A DNA stretch of 64,000 nucleotides from Pseudolysobacter sp964466115 (GCA_964466115.1 CAYXMH010000004.1:1-64000); one strand, 5' to 3'; counted from the first letter of the stretch, positions 45,141-55,062 are shown. The notes: generated by a model from the sequence alone, not told the origin. A program made the numbers and translations.

Positions 45141-46085
45141 TCATTGTTTCACGCTGCCTTGAGTTATGCGTTTTTCATCCTGCCGCGCGAGGCTGTCTTT
45201 CGCCAACTCCGCGATGCCCGCGAGCGAACCGAGTATGCCGGTGGCTTCCATCGGCAATAGCATGATTTTTTGGTTCGGCGCGCCGACCATGGCCTTCAAT
45301 GCATCGACGTACTTGGTCGCAACGAAATAATTCAGCGCGTTGATATCGCCCTTGGCAATCGCCTCCGACACCATCGTGGTGGCCTTGCCTTCCGCTTCCG
45401 CTGAGCGCTCGCGGGCCTCGGCTTCACGAAACGCCGCCTCCTTTTTACCCTCGGCGGCAAGGATGGTCGCCTGCTTCTCGCCATCGGCTTTCAAAATCGC
45501 GGCTTGCCGGAAACCTTCCGCTTCGAGAATGTTGGCGCGCTTTTCGCGCTCGGCCTTCATCTGCCGCGCCATCGAATCGATCAAATCGCGCGGCGGCGTA
45601 ATGTCCTTGATTTCGATGCGATTGCATTTAAGGCCCCAAGGGTGAGTTGCCTCATCCACCACTTTCAATAATTGCGCATTGATCGTATCGCGCTTGGACA
45701 GCGATTCGTCCAGATCCATGGATCCCAACACCGTACGGATATTGGTCATCACCAGGTTTAAGATCGCTTGCTGCAGATTGGCCACTTCATAGGCCGCCTT
45801 GGCCGCATCAAGCACTTGAAAAAACACCACGCCATCGACGCTAACCACTGCGTTGTCTTTGGTGATGACATCTTGGCGCGGCACGTCCAACACCTGTTCC
45901 ATCATGTTGACCTTACGGCCAATGTTGTAAATAAACGGCACCAGGATGGCGAGACCTGGGCTTAAGGTTTGGGTGTATTTACCGAAACGCTCCACGGTCC
46001 ACTCATACCCTTGTGGCACGATCCGGATCAGCTTGTACAACACGACAACCGCCGCAAACACGATGACGATGGCTAGGTAATTCAT
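45141..46085 (-). CDS. qmcA: SPFH/Band 7 protein, QmcA-like
   Basis: The 314-residue protein has one N-terminal membrane segment (about residues 3-20), an SPFH domain (RIVPQGYEWTVERFGKY onward to about 190) and a long Ala/Glu-rich coiled coil (about 195-260, with repeated KADGEKQA and AEGKKEA units). It ends like QmcA/stomatin-type proteins that form membrane microdomain cages. It is first in an operon with the NfeD-like gene. Length agrees with E. coli QmcA (305 residues). Confidence 0.93.
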   Translation of the reverse strand: MNYLAIVIVFAAVVVLYKLIRIVPQGYEWTVERFGKYTQTLSPGLAILVPFIYNIGRKVNMMEQVLDVPRQDVITKDNAVVSVDGVVFFQVLDAAKAAYEVANLQQAILNLVMTNIRTVLGSMDLDESLSKRDTINAQLLKVVDEATHPWGLKCNRIEIKDITPPRDLIDSMARQMKAEREKRANILEAEGFRQAAILKADGEKQATILAAEGKKEAAFREAEARERSAEAEGKATTMVSEAIAKGDINALNYFVATKYVDALKAMVGAPNQKIMLLPMEATGILGSLAGIAELAKDSLARQDEKRITQGSVKQ

Positions 46086-46182
46086 GGGCTACTCCGAAGT
46101 GGGTATTGGGCTTACTGCGTTAAGTATAGTGCAATGATCGCAATGTCTCGTGCCAAACGCGTATTGACGGCAATGACGTTTG

Positions 46183-47283
46183 TTACGGCTTAAAAAGAAG
46201 CCTCCAAGCGATAACCCCGATCAGCAGGGCAATGATAAACAGTGCCAGCCAACGCCAACGCGCGCCCGATTGAGGAACACCCGCAGGCTGGGATAGCGAT
46301 AGCGGGCGCGCCACACCAATTTGGCTCGGCTGTGGCCTATCCGATGCAGTGGTTGCCGGTGGGTTGTTCATCATTGCCCGGCTGCTTAAAAAACCCATTC
46401 CACGCAATTGCTCCAGCAACGGCGCACTCGCATTCGATTGTAGACGCTGCGCCAAGGCTTTCGAATTGACGAACTGCGCCCGCAACGTTCCGATAAACTC
46501 CTTTGCGGTAGCAAAACGCTGTTCAGGGTCTTTTGCCAGCATTCGCTCGAGTATCGGTTGGAATACGGCAAAGGGTGCCGGCAAAACCGGCACCGGCTGC
46601 TTTAAATGCGCCATTAGAATCACCACCGGTGAATCCCCCGAGTACGGCGGATATCCAACCAAAAGTTCGTAAAACAGCACCCCTAGGCTATATAAATCGG
46701 AACGGCCGTCGACCTCTTGCGAGTCGATCTGCTCGGGGCTCATATAAGTTGGCGTGCCGACCACGGTGCCCGCCTGAGTTAGCTTGGTGTGTGCGGTATC
46801 AACCAATCGAACAATACCGAAATCGGTCAGTACCGGTGTCAACGGATCACGAAACAAGACATTGGCCGGCTTGAGATCGCGATGGACTACACCATGACTG
46901 TGCGCAAAATCCAACGCGGCCCCGATTTGAACGATAACGGAAACCACTTCAGCGAGCGTCAACCCGTTTTGAATGCGATCAACCAGCGCGCCGGCGCTTA
47001 GGTATTCCATCGCAATGTAGGAAAGGTCATCCTCGCTAACAATGTCGTATACGGTCACGATATTGCGATGCGGTAACTTGGCCATCGTGCGGCCTTCCAG
47101 CAACAAACGCCGCTCGAGCAGTTTGATTTCGCTGTTGGCGGAATCCACCGCTCGGTGCAAGATCTTAATCGCAAGCTTTTGGCCAGTGGAGCGCTGCTTG
47201 GCCAAATACACAGTCGACACGCCACCCGCGCCAAGCTGGCGCAACACGTCGTAGCCCGGGATCTTAAGGGGGCCGGTGGTCAT
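46183..47283 (-). CDS. membrane-anchored Ser/Thr protein kinase
   Basis: The 366-residue protein has a Hanks-type kinase domain (about residues 10-275) with the Gly-rich loop LGAGGVSTVYLA, catalytic Lys40, HRDLKPAN (Asp136), DFG (Asp154) and GTPTYMSPE. A Ser/Pro-rich linker follows, then one membrane segment at the C-terminus (RWLALFIIALLIGVIAW) with only a few periplasmic residues, so there is no external sensor domain. I use ATG 47283; the frame runs 24 codons further upstream. It lies 75 bp behind the NtrY-like kinase gene and probably belongs to the same transcript, which would add Ser/Thr signalling to a two-component circuit. Confidence 0.9.
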   Translation of the reverse strand: MTTGPLKIPGYDVLRQLGAGGVSTVYLAKQRSTGQKLAIKILHRAVDSANSEIKLLERRLLLEGRTMAKLPHRNIVTVYDIVSEDDLSYIAMEYLSAGALVDRIQNGLTLAEVVSVIVQIGAALDFAHSHGVVHRDLKPANVLFRDPLTPVLTDFGIVRLVDTAHTKLTQAGTVVGTPTYMSPEQIDSQEVDGRSDLYSLGVLFYELLVGYPPYSGDSPVVILMAHLKQPVPVLPAPFAVFQPILERMLAKDPEQRFATAKEFIGTLRAQFVNSKALAQRLQSNASAPLLEQLRGMGFLSSRAMMNNPPATTASDRPQPSQIGVARPLSLSQPAGVPQSGARWRWLALFIIALLIGVIAWRLLFKP

Positions 47284-47358
47284 GGCGGATAATTGTGCTC
47301 CGGAGTCATTATAACGCTGCCCTCTTAAGCGCTCTGCGCGCAGTGTATGGCGCACGTG

Positions 47359-48675
47359 TCAACTCAGGCGCCGCCCCGGTAGGATGAAGCTGACACACAC
47401 CCCACCCCCCTCGCGGTTGGCCAGTGTAATGCGTCCATTGTGCGCCTCCACAATCTCGCGCGCCAAGGCCAACCCCAAACCGGTACCGCTGCGCTTGGTT
47501 GAATAAAACGGCAGCAACGCATTGGTTAATACCTGCTCGCTCATGCCGGCGCCGCGATCGCGCACCTCAATGCGCATGTCCTCGCCCAATCTGTCCACCC
47601 CAAGCTCCACGGCCGCCGCTGCACCACCCGATTCATGGGCATTTTTTAATAAGTTGATCAACACTTGCTCGATCTGCGCCCGATCAAACCAGCCTTGCGC
47701 TGGTGCATCGAACCGAAACTCGCGAAACGGGTAATGTTGCGCAAGCCCATCAAGAAACGGTCGCCAAGCAACCGATTCCAAGCGTGGCTGCGGCAACTTG
47801 GCGAACTCGGCATAACCGCGAATAAAGCCATCCAAATGTTGGGTGCGTTCGGAAATCGTATCGAAAATTTGCATCATCCGGGTTAGATCATTCTTAGCCA
47901 CCCATTCGCGTCCGGAATGTGCCAAGGACGAAATCGGCGCCAGCGAATTATTCAATTCATGGCTTATGATACGAATGACTTTCTTCCAGGTCTGCACCTC
48001 TTGGCGGGACAGCTCACGCGTCAAGCGCTTAATTAAAAACAGCCGGTGCTCACGCCCGTGCAGCCGAAAACTGCGTTTGGACAAGTGGAAAATTTCGTCC
48101 TCTTGTTCCATCGCAACGGTAAACAACCCGTCCTCGCCGTCGGCAACCGCCTGCGCCAACGGTGCCGGGCATTCACTAACCACCTGGCTGAAATTCAAGC
48201 CCTGCAGACGCTGCCCCCCGTTCAATAATTGCCGCGCCGCCAAATTGGCGTAGATCACGTGGTCGGCCTTGTCGACCAACACCAAGCAAGTGGGCGTGTA
48301 CTGCACGACCGTATCCAACAGCAATTCTCTTTGAAACAGGTTCTGGCGCTCTTCGCGCAACACATGCCCAAGTTCATTGTGCGCCCGCGCCAGATCGCCA
48401 AACTCGTCGCGCCGGTTGGAATTAATCGAGAAGCTGAAATCGCCATCGCGAAAGCTCAGCACGCTACCGGACAACGCCCGCAATAAATGCGCCACTGGCC
48501 GGGCCGACCAGCGTGCCGTAAAAACGATCAGCGGAATCGTTAACGTGATCGCCAGTAGCCAGGCCAGCCACATGGAATGAATAAAGTACGCGAACCCGAT
48601 CGTCAGTACAGTTGCAACCAATACCGTACCGGTGAGCAGCGCAAACAGTTTGCCTTCAAGCGAAAATAAGCGCAT
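47359..48675 (-). CDS. sensor histidine kinase, NtrY-like
   Basis: The 438-residue protein has two membrane segments close together (about residues 10-32 and 36-52) with almost no periplasmic loop. HAMP (about 55-108), PAS (about 112-200), a HisKA-like region with phospho-acceptor His in IISHELNNSLAPI (near 240) and an ATPase domain with LINLLKNAHES and GTGLGLALAREIV follow. The short loop suggests sensing within the membrane. It lies behind the NtrC-type regulator, separated by a dispersed repeat, and is its likely partner. Confidence 0.92.
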   Translation of the reverse strand: MRLFSLEGKLFALLTGTVLVATVLTIGFAYFIHSMWLAWLLAITLTIPLIVFTARWSARPVAHLLRALSGSVLSFRDGDFSFSINSNRRDEFGDLARAHNELGHVLREERQNLFQRELLLDTVVQYTPTCLVLVDKADHVIYANLAARQLLNGGQRLQGLNFSQVVSECPAPLAQAVADGEDGLFTVAMEQEDEIFHLSKRSFRLHGREHRLFLIKRLTRELSRQEVQTWKKVIRIISHELNNSLAPISSLAHSGREWVAKNDLTRMMQIFDTISERTQHLDGFIRGYAEFAKLPQPRLESVAWRPFLDGLAQHYPFREFRFDAPAQGWFDRAQIEQVLINLLKNAHESGGAAAAVELGVDRLGEDMRIEVRDRGAGMSEQVLTNALLPFYSTKRSGTGLGLALAREIVEAHNGRITLANREGGGVCVSFILPGRRLS

Positions 48676-48759
48676 GGCGTCATTACTACCGGAAGCTTAG
48701 GAGCGAAGAGTAACCGGCTTGCCCGACTTTCGTCGCGTTCTTAATGCAAATTCAGAAGA

Positions 48760-48854
48760 CCGTTCATGCTGAGCTAAGTCGAAGCACCGAGGCAGTTCCG
48801 TTCACCCTTCGACAAGCCTGTCCTGAGCAAAGTCGAAGGGCTCAGGGCGAACGG
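48760..48854. repeat. TTCGACAGGCTCAG-family inverted repeat, extended copy
   Basis: CGTTCATGCTGAGC...TCGAAGC and CCTTCGAC...GGCTCAGGGCGAACGG arms flank extra internal GTCGAAG/CTTCGAC copies, making this the longest copy in the window. It lies in the gap between the NtrC-type regulator gene and the NtrY-like kinase gene and would be transcribed if they form an operon. Confidence 0.9.
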
Positions 48855-48883
48855 AAAAGAGGAGTTTCTATTGCAATTTGGAA

Positions 48884-50248
48884 TTAATTCGAAGGCAGTG
48901 TTTTCTGGCCCACCACCTCAATCCCCAGCTTCTCCAACCGTCGATACAACGCCTGCCGGCTTAAGCCCAACTCGGCCGCCGCCTGGCTAATCACGCCGCC
49001 AGCGCGCCGCAACGCCGACTCAATCGCATTGCGATCGGGCTCCGCCTCGCGCGCATACCGCGGCGCCGCGCTCTTTTGCGTTAACCCAAGATCGGCAATG
49101 GTGATCACTCCCTCGCGGGCCAATAACCGCGCGCGACTAATCGCATTTCTTAACTCCCTCACATTTCCAGGCCATGGGTGCGCCGCCAGCGCACGGCTCG
49201 CTTCCGCATTGAGCACAGCGGCGCCTTCTAAGAAACAGTCCGCTAACGGCAAAATGTCCTCGGGACGCTCCGCCAACGGCGGTACCGTAAGCTCAATGAC
49301 ATTCAATCGATAGTACAAATCTTCGCGAAACTGGCCGGCTTGCATTTGCGCCTGCAAATCCGCATTCGAGGCACTAATTACGCGCACTTTAACTTGGCGC
49401 GTTTTACTCGAGCCCAATCGCTCGAACTGCCCCGTTTCTAAAATACGCAAAAGTTTCATTTGCCCCGAAAGTGGCAGATTACCGATCTCGTCGAGAAACA
49501 GCGTGCCGCCATTGGCGATCTCAAAACGGCCCTCGCGCGCCTTGACCGCCCCGGTGTACGCGCCGGATTCCGCACCAAATAATTCAGCCTCGACCAATTC
49601 GTTTGGCAAGGCGCCACAGTTGACCGTGATAAACGGGCCGCTGCGCACACTGGAATTGGCTTGAATGATCTCGGCGATGCGTTCTTTACCGGCCCCGTTC
49701 GGTCCACGAATCAACACCGGCACGTCGGCGCGCGCGACTTGACAGGCCAACTCAACCAGACGCTCCATCGACGCCGACGCATAGACAATGCCGCGCAAAT
49801 CGTAGCGCTCCTGCAAACCCGCGCGCACGCGTTTGCGCTCCTGCCGGTATTGCTTGATCTCGATCGTGCTTTCACTAAGCTCCAACAAATTCGCAACCGT
49901 TGCCATCAACTTGCGGTCATCCCAAGGCTTGGCGAGGTAATCGGCGGCCCCGGCCCTGACCAGATCAACGGCGGTTTCCAGGTGCGTCCACGCCGTCAAT
50001 AGGATGATCGGCAAATCGGGGTAGCTGTCGCGAATGGCGCGGAACAACTTTACGCCGTCGTCACCGGAGGTGGTATCGGCGTGAAAATTCATGTCCTGCA
50101 CCACCAAATCAACCGATTCTCGCTGCAGCGCTTCAAGCCCCTGCTCCGGGGTGCTGGCCGAGAGGGTACGAATATCGCGCAGCGAAAACAGCACTTCCAG
50201 CGCCGTACTGACGCCGGGGTTGTCGTCGATGATTAATATGGTCGGCAT
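48884..50248 (-). CDS. sigma-54-dependent NtrC-family response regulator for the efflux operon
   Basis: The 454-residue regulator has a receiver domain (phospho-acceptor Asp52 in VVQDMNF), an AAA+ domain (Walker A GPNGAGKE, 182-189) and a C-terminal Fis-type helix-turn-helix (ELGLSRQALYRRLEKLGI). The sigma-54 contact loop reads GAYTGA (229-234), a conservative Phe-to-Tyr change. It follows a HlyD/ABC efflux set on the same strand, 39 bp after the second permease gene. A near-consensus sigma-54 promoter precedes that operon, so it is probably autoregulatory through read-through. Confidence 0.92.
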   Translation of the reverse strand: MPTILIIDDNPGVSTALEVLFSLRDIRTLSASTPEQGLEALQRESVDLVVQDMNFHADTTSGDDGVKLFRAIRDSYPDLPIILLTAWTHLETAVDLVRAGAADYLAKPWDDRKLMATVANLLELSESTIEIKQYRQERKRVRAGLQERYDLRGIVYASASMERLVELACQVARADVPVLIRGPNGAGKERIAEIIQANSSVRSGPFITVNCGALPNELVEAELFGAESGAYTGAVKAREGRFEIANGGTLFLDEIGNLPLSGQMKLLRILETGQFERLGSSKTRQVKVRVISASNADLQAQMQAGQFREDLYYRLNVIELTVPPLAERPEDILPLADCFLEGAAVLNAEASRALAAHPWPGNVRELRNAISRARLLAREGVITIADLGLTQKSAAPRYAREAEPDRNAIESALRRAGGVISQAAAELGLSRQALYRRLEKLGIEVVGQKTLPSN

Positions 50249-50287
50249 GCGTTGGGATTGTACAGAGACAATTGCCCTGCGGTATTG

Positions 50288-51508
50288 TTATACCGAGCGG
50301 GTCGCCACCGCCGGCGCAACGCGGGACGCGCGCGCGGCCGGACCAAACACCGCCGCCTGGCCAAGCGCCCACAAACCGAGCGCCCCGATCGGCACGTAAT
50401 ACCACGCCAAACGGGTGGCATCAAAATGGTGCATCAACCAAAGATTAAACCCGTACGTCAGCAGCGCACCGAGCGTTAGTCCAATCGACACAATCAGAAA
50501 GTTCTCCATTTGGAAGTAACGCAACACGTCGATGCGCCGCGCCCCCAGGGCTCGCCGTGTGCCGATCTGCTTAATGCGCTGCGTCACCCAGAAGCTTGCG
50601 ATGCCGACAATGCCAAGCCCGGTTACGGTGAGAAGCGTGGCAATCACGGCAATAAGAATGATCGTCATCGCCTTATCGCGGCGATACGCTTCATTGCGGA
50701 TTTTGTCGTAGTCGCGAATGCTGCGCACAATCCGGCCCGGATTCGCCGCCAGCAAATTCTTCTCGACACTACCCATTACCTGATCGCGCTGACCAGCCAG
50801 CGTGCGCACCAGATAGCGCTGCTCCGACCACAACACGCGCTGCGGGACCAACACGCTTTGCTCCAGATGGTTCCATCCCACCCAAGGCGCCTGCAGAAGC
50901 TCGACCACCCCGATCACGGTGAGCGGTTGCTCACCCATATAGACGGTGGAGCCCACCGCGCTGGTTCCCGGATGCAGTTTCTCCGCCAGGGCCTTGGTGA
51001 TGATCAGCGGCATTGAGGTTGGCCAATCGTGGTCGTTTTCGCCACGATCGGTGATTTCCTCCGGCTTAAATCCACGCCCTTCGATCAATCTTAACCCGAG
51101 CGTGTTGATGCCATGATCGTCCGTCAGGTAAACGCTGGTAGAGGTCACGTCGTCCGGTTTGGCCGTTGGGTTGACCGGCTTCACCGAGATGCCCTCGGAC
51201 CAACCACCGCCGGACAACGGCAGATTGTTGATCGGCGTTGCATCCACCACGCCCGGCAATGCGCGTAAGGTTTGCAGATCCTCGTTGATACTGGCGCTGC
51301 GGCTGAAATTGGGGGTGAAGCCAACACTCGCCAACGTAAACAGGTTGGCTTCATCCAAACCGCTTAAGCGATTCATTTTGCCAAGCCGTTCGGCAATGAT
51401 GAACACGCTGTTGCAGACGATCGCCAGCGTCAGCGCAATTTGTAACGCAATCAACGCCAACGCCGCTTTGTTGCGCATTAATGCTTTAAAAATAGGGTGA
51501 AAATCCAT
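50288..51508 (-). CDS. ABC transporter permease, MacB/FtsX family (second)
   Basis: The 406-residue protein has an N-terminal membrane segment (about residues 18-40), a large periplasmic MacB-type domain (about 45-270) and three C-terminal membrane segments with the FtsX fold, including QIGTRRALGARRIDVLRYF. I start at ATG 51508 (GAGGA at six bases); the frame extends 51 codons into the preceding permease gene. It forms a heterodimeric permease pair with the gene just upstream and probably exports a lipid, peptide or antibiotic-like compound. Not a lipoprotein LolC/E type by sequence. Confidence 0.9.
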   Translation of the reverse strand: MDFHPIFKALMRNKAALALIALQIALTLAIVCNSVFIIAERLGKMNRLSGLDEANLFTLASVGFTPNFSRSASINEDLQTLRALPGVVDATPINNLPLSGGGWSEGISVKPVNPTAKPDDVTSTSVYLTDDHGINTLGLRLIEGRGFKPEEITDRGENDHDWPTSMPLIITKALAEKLHPGTSAVGSTVYMGEQPLTVIGVVELLQAPWVGWNHLEQSVLVPQRVLWSEQRYLVRTLAGQRDQVMGSVEKNLLAANPGRIVRSIRDYDKIRNEAYRRDKAMTIILIAVIATLLTVTGLGIVGIASFWVTQRIKQIGTRRALGARRIDVLRYFQMENFLIVSIGLTLGALLTYGFNLWLMHHFDATRLAWYYVPIGALGLWALGQAAVFGPAARASRVAPAVATRSV

Positions 51509-51543
51509 AAGTATCCTCGCGTGTTTCGCAGCAAAGCGTACGC

Positions 51544-52851
51544 TCAATTCGTCTTCAGATAGGTCGCCGGCGCTATCCGGCAAGCGCGCCAAGTAGGCAC
51601 GATGCCGGCCAACAATGCCGCGCATATGGCAAGGCCAATCGCCGTTACCACCATCATCCAATCCAGATTCGCCAAGCGCTCAAACCCATCGTAAAGACGA
51701 CGCACGCCGGCAAGACCGAGCCAAGTGATCGCCAGCCCAGCAACACCACCGCAAACCCCGACCAAGCCGGCCTCGGTCAGGAACTGCGCGAACAAAGTTC
51801 GCTTGCTCGCGCCCAATGCGCGGCGCAAGCCGATCTCGTTGGCGCGACCCATAAATTTCGCCAGTAACAAACCCAAGGTGTTGATCATGCACACGACCAA
51901 GAACCCGAACGACAACGCCACTTGAATATGCGTGTCGTTGCGCACCACGTGTTGCAGGGTCAACCATTCACCGACCGTGCTTAGCCGATTATTAAGCGGG
52001 CGCGGAAAGCGGCCGAGTTTCTTTTGCTCATTGACGTACGCGTCGAGAAACGCTTTGTAACGCGCCCGGTCGCCGGCGCTTTCAAGCTCCACCCAAAAAT
52101 TCAACCAAATGCAATCCGACTCCAGCAGCGCCGCATAACCGGCACCGGCGTCTTTCCAACAGCTGTTGTTTTGCGAACTGCGAAGCTCGCGTTCAATTCC
52201 ATAACGAAACGGCAACAACACATCCTCGGGTTCCGCAAAAGGCCCTGCGGTCACGTCGTAAAATTTCGGCGTCGGATGCCAATCGGCGAGTACGCCGACC
52301 ACCGTGAATTCATCATCCCCGATCTTAATTTTCCGACCAACGCTATTTTCACCGCCGAAGGCTTTTTCATTGGTTTGTTGGCTGAGCACTGCCACCCTGG
52401 CATTGGCCTTATCCGCGCCGGCATCCCAGCCATTGCCATACTTGAGCGGCGGCTCGAACATGGGGAAAAATTCGGCCGTAGTAAGCCGTGCCGTCGCCAT
52501 GAACGGCTTGATATCGCGGTTCTGCGGCTGCAACGGGAAAAAATTGGTCAACATCACTACTTCGCGCTTGGCCTGATGTGCATCGATCAACGCCATCGCA
52601 TCGCGGTACGTGAAAAGATTCGGCGGTTCATTCGGCTCTTCAAACGGTTGCTGCGGATCCCAGTTATCGAGTTGCGGCACATACAGACGATCGTTCTTGT
52701 GCGCGATCGGGTTTCCCGACATCGAATAAAACACCGTGAACGATGTCATACTCATGCCGATGCCAAGCGCGATCGCGGCGATCATCAAACCGGTCAGCAC
52801 GCGGTTGCGCTTCAGGCTTAGCACAGCAAGGCGTAGATAATAAGTGAACAT
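51544..52851 (-). CDS. ABC transporter permease, MacB/FtsX family (first)
   Basis: The 435-residue protein shares the architecture of the second permease: an N-terminal membrane segment (about residues 18-40), a periplasmic MacB-PCD domain (about 45-290) and three C-terminal segments with EIGLRRALGASKRTLFAQFL. The periplasmic domain contains several Cys/Trp-rich stretches not seen in the partner. It is separated from the ATPase gene by a dispersed repeat at 52877-52946. Confidence 0.9.
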   Translation of the reverse strand: MFTYYLRLAVLSLKRNRVLTGLMIAAIALGIGMSMTSFTVFYSMSGNPIAHKNDRLYVPQLDNWDPQQPFEEPNEPPNLFTYRDAMALIDAHQAKREVVMLTNFFPLQPQNRDIKPFMATARLTTAEFFPMFEPPLKYGNGWDAGADKANARVAVLSQQTNEKAFGGENSVGRKIKIGDDEFTVVGVLADWHPTPKFYDVTAGPFAEPEDVLLPFRYGIERELRSSQNNSCWKDAGAGYAALLESDCIWLNFWVELESAGDRARYKAFLDAYVNEQKKLGRFPRPLNNRLSTVGEWLTLQHVVRNDTHIQVALSFGFLVVCMINTLGLLLAKFMGRANEIGLRRALGASKRTLFAQFLTEAGLVGVCGGVAGLAITWLGLAGVRRLYDGFERLANLDWMMVVTAIGLAICAALLAGIVPTWRACRIAPATYLKTN

Positions 52852-52876
52852 GCCAATAACTCCTCGATTCCAATTT

Positions 52877-52946
52877 CCGTTCGCCTTGAGCCTGTCGAAG
52901 GGTGAGCGGAAAACCGTTCATACTTCGACAGGCTCAGTACGAACGG
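52877..52946. repeat. TTCGACAGGCTCAG-family inverted repeat within the efflux operon
   Basis: CCGTTCGCC-TTGAGCCTGTCGAAGG and CTTCGACAGGCTCAG-GAACGG form the stem. It lies between the ATPase and first permease genes in the predicted operon and may tune relative transcript levels. Confidence 0.92.
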
Positions 52947-52990
52947 TTTTTCCTAGCGTTTCAGTAAATGTTCTGTTTTACAAATTTTAA

Positions 52991-53710
52991 TCAAGACACC
53001 ACCGCTGCCGCCTGTGGTTTTGCCTCGCGCAATCGCGGCCCCTCGTCAAAATCCGTCACTTGGCCGTCCATCACATGCACGTTGCGCTGCGCGCGCGCGG
53101 CGAGTTCCGGGTCGTGCGTCACCATGACGATGGTCGTCCCCTGACGATTGATCTCCTCCATCAATTCCATGACACCGCGCGCCATCAACGAATCCAAATT
53201 GCCGGTCGGCTCATCCGCCAACAGCAAGCGCGGCGATCCGGCCAACGCACGCGCAATCGCGACCCGCTGTTGCTGCCCGCCGGAAAGCTCGGAAGGGTAA
53301 TGCTTCATGCGCGAAGCCAGGCCCACGCGCGTTAACGCCTCATCAACGCGATGCTTGCGTTCACCCGCGGTCATGCGCCGATACCGCAACGGCACCTCGA
53401 CGTTATCGGCGATATTAAGATCCGGAATCAAATTAAACCCCTGAAAGATGAAGCCGATTTTTTCATTGCGCAATTGCGAGCGCGCATTGTCGTTCAGTGC
53501 GCTCACGTCGATGCCGTCGAGCTTGAACTCACCGCTGCTCAAGGTTTCCAGCAATCCGGCGATGTTAAGGAACGTCGTTTTACCGGAACCGGACGGCCCG
53601 GTAACGGCGACAAATTCGCCATTGCGCACATGGATCGAAAAATCGCGCAAGGCATGCGTTTCGATCAAATGCGTGCGATAGACCTTGGAAAGATGATTCA
53701 TCAGCAACAT
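52991..53710 (-). CDS. ABC transporter ATPase, MacB/LolD type
   Basis: The 239-residue ATPase has Walker A GPSGSGKTT, Q-loop FIFQGFNLIPDL, signature LSGGQQQR, Walker B LLLADEPTGNLD and the H-loop VTHD. It is a free-standing domain rather than fused to the permease as in E. coli MacB. It energises the two FtsX-type permeases encoded downstream. GAGGA precedes the ATG; a second in-frame ATG lies three codons on. The gene follows hlyD by 21 bp. Confidence 0.95.
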   Translation of the reverse strand: MLLMNHLSKVYRTHLIETHALRDFSIHVRNGEFVAVTGPSGSGKTTFLNIAGLLETLSSGEFKLDGIDVSALNDNARSQLRNEKIGFIFQGFNLIPDLNIADNVEVPLRYRRMTAGERKHRVDEALTRVGLASRMKHYPSELSGGQQQRVAIARALAGSPRLLLADEPTGNLDSLMARGVMELMEEINRQGTTIVMVTHDPELAARAQRNVHVMDGQVTDFDEGPRLREAKPQAAAVVS

Positions 53711-53731
53711 GCTTGGGTCCTCGGTGGAAAA

Positions 53732-55003
53732 TTAATGAATGGCGATACGCGCAACGCCGTTGAAATCTTCAATGCCGGAGATTACGACGCGGTCGCCGAC
53801 ATTTAGGCCCGCGACAATCTCAACCGCGTTTAAACTGCTTGCGCCCACTTCGATTGCGCGCCGCTGTGCAATACCGTCTTCAACGACATACGCAACGCGC
53901 CCGGCACCCGCATCGAGAAATGGCCCGCGCTCCACCAGCAAGACATCGGGGTGTTCATCCAGCAGCACGCGCGTGCTCAAGCGTTGGTTTTGCCGCAAGC
54001 CGGCCGGCTTGTTCTCGACAAAACGAATGCGTCCGGTAACCTGATTGTTGACCACTTCCGGTGAAATGGCGCTCACGGTGCCGGGATAAACGACCTCGCC
54101 TTCACGAATCTGCGCGCTCATGCCAAGACCCAAATCATGGGCAAACGTCTCCGGCACCTGAATCTCAATTTCCAGCGCGCTCAGATCAACCACCGTCAAC
54201 AACGGCGCGTTGATCGCGACATTGGCTTTTTGCGCAACCAGCAATTGTCCAACTTGACCGGTAATCGGTGATCGAATCTTCAACGCCTCGACCTGTCGCT
54301 CCAAGTCGGCCACCAACAGCCGCTGGCGATCGAGCGCAAGGATTTTTGTCTTCAGCTCGAAATCCAAACTTTCGCGCTCTAACCCGGTGTCTTTCTCGGC
54401 ATGCTTGGCGGTAAGTTGCGCTTTGGCGAGATTGTCTTTGGCGCGCAGCACCGTTAGTTCCGCAATCGCGCCTTTATGAAAGGCGGCTTCGTTGCGTTCA
54501 ACTTCACGCTGCGCCGCAATGCGGTCGAGCTCGGCTTGGTCACTTGCTTTCTGCGTGATCAATTGCTGCTTGCGGCTATCGATGCGGCTGCGCTCGACCG
54601 CCACCTCAAGGCTTTGCACGCTGGCCTTCTCCTGCTCCAAGCGATTGCTTAGTTCGGGACTGTTGATGTCCGCCAGTATCTGGTCTTTTTCCACTTGATC
54701 CCCGGCGTTGATTGCCAGCGTGACGGTACCCGCGGCGGGCGCATACAAGGTTGGACTCACCGCCGCGACGACGCGACCCTGCACCGATACGTCGCGCACC
54801 AAGGCACCGCGTTTGACCTCGGCAATCCGCAACCGCGCGGAGCTAACCGACGCGTTCGCCGAAAACATATGGATCGCCACCGGGCCGATCCACACCAGGA
54901 TTAGGCACAGCACCACGGCGCCGGCGCCGACGAACCACCAACGCCGCTGGCTCCATGGGTTTACTTGAATACGCCGGTCGGTGGCTGAGGTATCGCGAAT
55001 CAT
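53732..55003 (-). CDS. periplasmic adaptor (HlyD/MacA family)
   Basis: The 423-residue membrane-fusion protein has one N-terminal membrane segment (about residues 22-40), a split lipoyl/barrel-sandwich motif (about 65-100 and 230-265), a long coiled-coil hairpin (about 105-225) and a beta-barrel with membrane-proximal domain to the end. It joins the ABC permeases to an outer-membrane channel that is not encoded here. It is first in the efflux operon; ATG 55003 lies about 48 bases after a predicted sigma-54 transcription start. Confidence 0.93.
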   Translation of the reverse strand: MIRDTSATDRRIQVNPWSQRRWWFVGAGAVVLCLILVWIGPVAIHMFSANASVSSARLRIAEVKRGALVRDVSVQGRVVAAVSPTLYAPAAGTVTLAINAGDQVEKDQILADINSPELSNRLEQEKASVQSLEVAVERSRIDSRKQQLITQKASDQAELDRIAAQREVERNEAAFHKGAIAELTVLRAKDNLAKAQLTAKHAEKDTGLERESLDFELKTKILALDRQRLLVADLERQVEALKIRSPITGQVGQLLVAQKANVAINAPLLTVVDLSALEIEIQVPETFAHDLGLGMSAQIREGEVVYPGTVSAISPEVVNNQVTGRIRFVENKPAGLRQNQRLSTRVLLDEHPDVLLVERGPFLDAGAGRVAYVVEDGIAQRRAIEVGASSLNAVEIVAGLNVGDRVVISGIEDFNGVARIAIH

Positions 55004-55062
55004 GAACCGTCCTAATCAATGCCATGCAGGAACGCATTATTGATGGCTTCGCGCTATCAATA

